Virus record (IMG/VR): IMGVR_UViG_3300021519_000023
Coordinates: 1 to 37,504 of that record
Length of the DNA stretch: 37,504 nucleotides
Origin: a virus
Strand: one strand, 5' to 3'
Both the position numbers and the translations under genes were made by a program. Positions 34,578 through 37,504 of this stretch are shown in pieces (position 1 is the stretch's first letter; each line of letters starts with the position of its first letter). The notes under the pieces were generated by a model that saw only the letters and a program-made list of their open reading frames with translations, was not told the DNA's origin and made no database searches.

Positions 34578-37504
34578 CAGTTACCTTTCGCTCTGTTGCG
34601 AATAAGGTTTTGCATGTAAGAGTCGAGCTTGGCTTTTGCGACTGGACCCTGTGCGTCAATAACAGCGGGTGAAACTCCAACCGATTTGAGAAGCTTAATC
34701 CATAGTGTATTGTCGATCGTGGATGGTTCCAAACCTCGAGCAACCTTGTACGTTTTCTTTTGTGGATTGAAGAAAGAGCTTGTTGGTGTCTGGTCGGATT
34801 GGCGCAAGAAAGATACGGGAAGAAGGTTTTCAAGTTCTCGGGCGACAAAGTTTGCGTACGGCTTATTGATACCGACTTCGACTTTTTTGCCTGTCGCGGG
34901 GTCAATAACATTTTTGCTACCGCCCGGCGCTGCGACCATACCCAAAACAATTTCTGCGCCGGTTTGAAGTATGGGACTAGAGATCTGAACAAAAGCGTTG
35001 AGGGCGGATCCGCCACCCTGGCCGATCGGCATGAAGTCGGCAACCTGGGATGCCGTAGCAAACGGGTTAAGACTCGAGGTACGAATGCCACCGATAACGC
35101 GTTGCTTACCGTACCGCGTATTGCGCTCGTCTTCCCATAGTGGTAGTAGGTCTTGCATCCAGTCGGGCCATACACCATTCTCCTTCTGGTATTCCTCGCC
35201 CATTTTGGCGAGAGTGCCGAGCATTGCGCTGCGCCCTGGATAGTCGTATGGCATCGTGATGAATGTAAGGCGCAGGATATGCCGGTACCACTGGTTAAAT
35301 GGTACGGCAATGGCAGCGGCGCGCTCAAACGATCCGCCGTGCCGATACGATCCGAGCCAGTCTTCTGCGCGTTGAAGGGCGGCTTGTTGGATTCTAATGA
35401 TTTCGGGACTGCCACTGGTTCCGTTGAGTGCGGCATTAACTAGGGCTTCTGCGTCGTCGTTCATCTTCCGCATGTTTGCCAGAAACTTCTTGCCCTTTAC
35501 CTTATTGGCGTTTGTCATAAGGCCGTCGATGTAGAGTGTTGCTCGAGCAAGGTCCTCGGACAAGATGTTGCCGCGCTGCATCAGTGACATCCAAGTCCTA
35601 AGGTAACGAACAGGAGGAGCGAATAGCCTTAGCTTGCCTTGCAGCTTGCCCTCAAGGGCGTGGGTTTCGGAGAGCATGCCGTAGATACCGCGACTTTGAA
35701 TTTCGAGTGGCAGTTTGTTTTGGCGCATTAGCTTGACCGCAAGGAAGAATGCTTTGGGTCGGAATGTGGCAAGGGCGGCAAGTAGTGCGTTGCCTGTGAT
35801 GTTGGCTACTGGTGTGCGGGGAAGGAGTGTTAGGTTGATGCGTTGCCACGATTGGCTGAAGCGCGTGAGGATGTTAGGGTCTTGGCTTCGGGCCGCGTCG
35901 TTAAGTACTTTGCTCATCTTTTCCCATGTTGTATTGGGAATGGCAAGCAACTCGAGCTTCTTACCTGCCTTGAAGAATTCGGCTCGCTTTTCGGGCGTAC
36001 GGCCTACTGTCTCTCGGACGTAGTCCATGTTTCCGACTTCCGTCATTAGCAATCGGGCGGAGTCTTGTTGCGGATTGTCAACGGCATTATCGAGTTTGAT
36101 TAGGAGGTTAGTGGCTTCGTCGCGACTGTTGACTTTGAATGCCGTCTGGGCATTGACAAACTGGACTTGCCCCAAGTTAACTTCGTTCTTAAGGAGGCGT
36201 TGAAAATCTTCTTCGCTACGGATAGTGATCGAGTCGGAGTTTGCTCGAATAAACTTGTTAAGGCCCTCAACGAGAGTCAACATGCGCTTGGGTACTTGTG
36301 CTTTTTGCACTAGGTTCTTAGCATTCAGATTCATAATGCCGAGAGCACCAGACTTACCGCTACGCCTACGTTGTTGGGATCCAAGGATTGGAACCAGCGG
36401 GCCAGGCTTAACGGTAGAAACGTCGAGTGCCTCGGAAGCACCCAGGCCACCATTGTCCCTGCCGGTACGAAGAAAGATAGTTGGCCCCACAAGGTCGCCA
36501 GCGCCAACGGCCTTACTGGTATCTTCGATCATCTTGGTAGCCGCGTCGCCCACGCGCCCTTGCAAAAGTTCCTCTTGGATCTTTAGTTCGTTTTTAAGCC
36601 ACTTAGTCCAAGAGTTAAGGCCAGCAACAGAAAGCTGTGCATCATACTTAACGCTGATTGCTCCGCGAATACCAGCACCATCAGCAGCCGCCCACCAGTC
36701 GTTAGCTTTCTTGCGGCCAGGAACAAGTGTTTCCCACAGTCGAGCTCGAGCGTCGAGGAGGCCAAGGACAGTGTCGATCTCTTCGGGTGTCGACCCACTC
36801 CTAATAGCAGCATCACGAAGAGCAGTGCGGATTGGACTACTGGTTGGCTTGACGACTCCGTTGTCCCACGCTTTGCCTTCGTACTTGAAGTAACGATCGA
36901 ATACTCCCTTTACTTCGTCGGGCAGTCCGGTGTCTTGGAATCCGCGTCGCATGCGATTGAGTTGCATGACCTGGTGCAGCATGTAGGTGCGAATGGCGTT
37001 ATAGATTTTCTGGAGTTTTGGTGTTGGTGCTTTGCCGCTTTGCAAGTACAGCATCATGCTGTCAACAAACTTTTCGTGGTTGTCGCTTGTCCACTTCGAA
37101 AGGCTCTTGCCCATCCACGCCTCAAGGATCTTAAGTTCGCTTGGTGCCATGGCGGCAAGTTCGCGTGGTACGCCGTGGAGGATTTCGTGAAGCATTGTGT
37201 CGGCGCGCTTGACTGTGTCGATGGGGGTTTGTGCAACCATGGCAATAAGGCGACCATTGTCGCCAAACGATTCGCGCCAGTAGGTAATGCCGAGGATGCT
37301 GCCGTCGTTTTGGAGGTTCATGCGAGGGACAAGTTTCTGTTCCTTCCTGTTTACTTGTGTCGATTCGGCAATGATCTTCTCGATCGGTTCCCGTTTTGGC
37401 ATGCGAGGAATGTACGTTCCGATTGGGACGAGAAGTTTGTTGGGGTCGCTGGGCAGGTAGGGTGGTGCCGGTTTGGAGGGCTTGGGTGCGGGGCCGTTGT
37501 AGAT
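34577..37504 (-). CDS. Giant internal virion protein, C-terminal 975 codons (enters at right edge)
   Basis: The frame is open from base 37504; the Met at 37402 is internal if the genome is circular. The first 34 codons are a P-rich linker continuing the one at the left edge. A zincin-like HEILH motif (37175-37189) lies in TMLHEILHGVPREL. The middle is helical with long polar segments. A C-terminal region (about codons 500-900 of this part) has INLTLLPRTPVANITGNALLAAL, FNQWYRHILRLTFITMPYDYPGR and IGGIRTSSLNPFATASQVADFMPIG, a pattern I associate with large polyvalent phage proteins. It ends by ATGA overlap with the NlpC/P60 gene. It is likely ejected with the DNA. The metal site is predicted from the motif alone. 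Confidence 0.8.
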   Translation of the reverse strand: MYNGPAPKPSKPAPPYLPSDPNKLLVPIGTYIPRMPKREPIEKIIAESTQVNRKEQKLVPRMNLQNDGSILGITYWRESFGDNGRLIAMVAQTPIDTVKRADTMLHEILHGVPRELAAMAPSELKILEAWMGKSLSKWTSDNHEKFVDSMMLYLQSGKAPTPKLQKIYNAIRTYMLHQVMQLNRMRRGFQDTGLPDEVKGVFDRYFKYEGKAWDNGVVKPTSSPIRTALRDAAIRSGSTPEEIDTVLGLLDARARLWETLVPGRKKANDWWAAADGAGIRGAISVKYDAQLSVAGLNSWTKWLKNELKIQEELLQGRVGDAATKMIEDTSKAVGAGDLVGPTIFLRTGRDNGGLGASEALDVSTVKPGPLVPILGSQQRRRSGKSGALGIMNLNAKNLVQKAQVPKRMLTLVEGLNKFIRANSDSITIRSEEDFQRLLKNEVNLGQVQFVNAQTAFKVNSRDEATNLLIKLDNAVDNPQQDSARLLMTEVGNMDYVRETVGRTPEKRAEFFKAGKKLELLAIPNTTWEKMSKVLNDAARSQDPNILTRFSQSWQRINLTLLPRTPVANITGNALLAALATFRPKAFFLAVKLMRQNKLPLEIQSRGIYGMLSETHALEGKLQGKLRLFAPPVRYLRTWMSLMQRGNILSEDLARATLYIDGLMTNANKVKGKKFLANMRKMNDDAEALVNAALNGTSGSPEIIRIQQAALQRAEDWLGSYRHGGSFERAAAIAVPFNQWYRHILRLTFITMPYDYPGRSAMLGTLAKMGEEYQKENGVWPDWMQDLLPLWEDERNTRYGKQRVIGGIRTSSLNPFATASQVADFMPIGQGGGSALNAFVQISSPILQTGAEIVLGMVAAPGGSKNVIDPATGKKVEVGINKPYANFVARELENLLPVSFLRQSDQTPTSSFFNPQKKTYKVARGLEPSTIDNTLWIKLLKSVGVSPAVIDAQGPVAKAKLDSYMQNLIRNRAKGN

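Noticed and set aside
1-37504. CRISPR array
   Set aside because: No spaced short direct repeats of CRISPR type were seen; the repeats present are in-frame protein repeats or a two-copy intergenic repeat. The Cas4-like nuclease is a recombination enzyme here.
1-37504. Prophage state or integration site
   Set aside because: No integrase, excisionase or host flanking genes; the tRNA genes are complete and not at the window ends.

Overview
The window looks like a complete or nearly complete genome of a short-tailed (podovirus-type) double-stranded DNA phage, assembled as a circle and cut inside its largest gene. The evidence is one set of terminase, portal, scaffold, capsid, head-tail adaptor, tail nozzle, tail-fibre, internal-virion and lysis genes, plus a recombination set. 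No host-type metabolic genes are present. One leftward reading frame is open at base 1 and another is open at base 37504. They join in frame, which would give a single protein of about 2,422 residues, so the map is probably circular. The host is not proven. I infer an actinobacterial host from the many leaderless-type promoters (a TANNNT box 6-7 bases before the start codon) and from the resemblance of the annealing protein and the NGTSD-motif protein to families I associate with actinobacteriophages.

Layout on the circle. A long leftward late block starts at a control region near 22.45 kb. It runs through two conserved small genes, the terminase pair, tRNA-Thr, a repeat-rich fibre protein, several low-complexity small proteins, portal, scaffold, major capsid protein, adaptor, tail nozzle, a collar-type fibre and three internal-virion-type proteins (the last being the giant one). 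It crosses the ends of the window and continues through an NlpC/P60 hydrolase, holin-like proteins, a CHAP endolysin, a calcineurin-like phosphoesterase and a second holin. It ends at a terminator near 31.76 kb. A second leftward block follows at once: tRNA-Gln, an XRE-type regulator, a Rad52/ERF-like annealing protein, a Cas4/RecB-like nuclease with a probable Fe-S cluster, small zinc-type proteins, SSB, a RuvC-like resolvase and two small genes. Most of these overlap by ATGA. It ends at 27.2 kb.

The only rightward block (23.25-27.16 kb) is an array of small accessory genes that looks more G+C-rich than its surroundings. It includes a tandemly duplicated small gene, an NGTSD-motif protein and a DUF3846-like protein, and it ends at a strong intrinsic terminator facing the second leftward block. 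The divergent region at 22.45-23.25 kb carries no convincing gene. It holds an operator-like palindrome, possible RNA structure, and an abrupt change from an A/C-rich to a G/T-rich strand that could mark an origin.

No DNA polymerase, helicase, primase, RNA polymerase or integrase is visible, so replication and transcription are probably done by the host, with phage-encoded recombination functions. The regulator gene and the first late promoter carry related GTCGGA-type palindromes at the same distance from their predicted transcription starts, which suggests a simple circuit in which the regulator controls itself and late expression.
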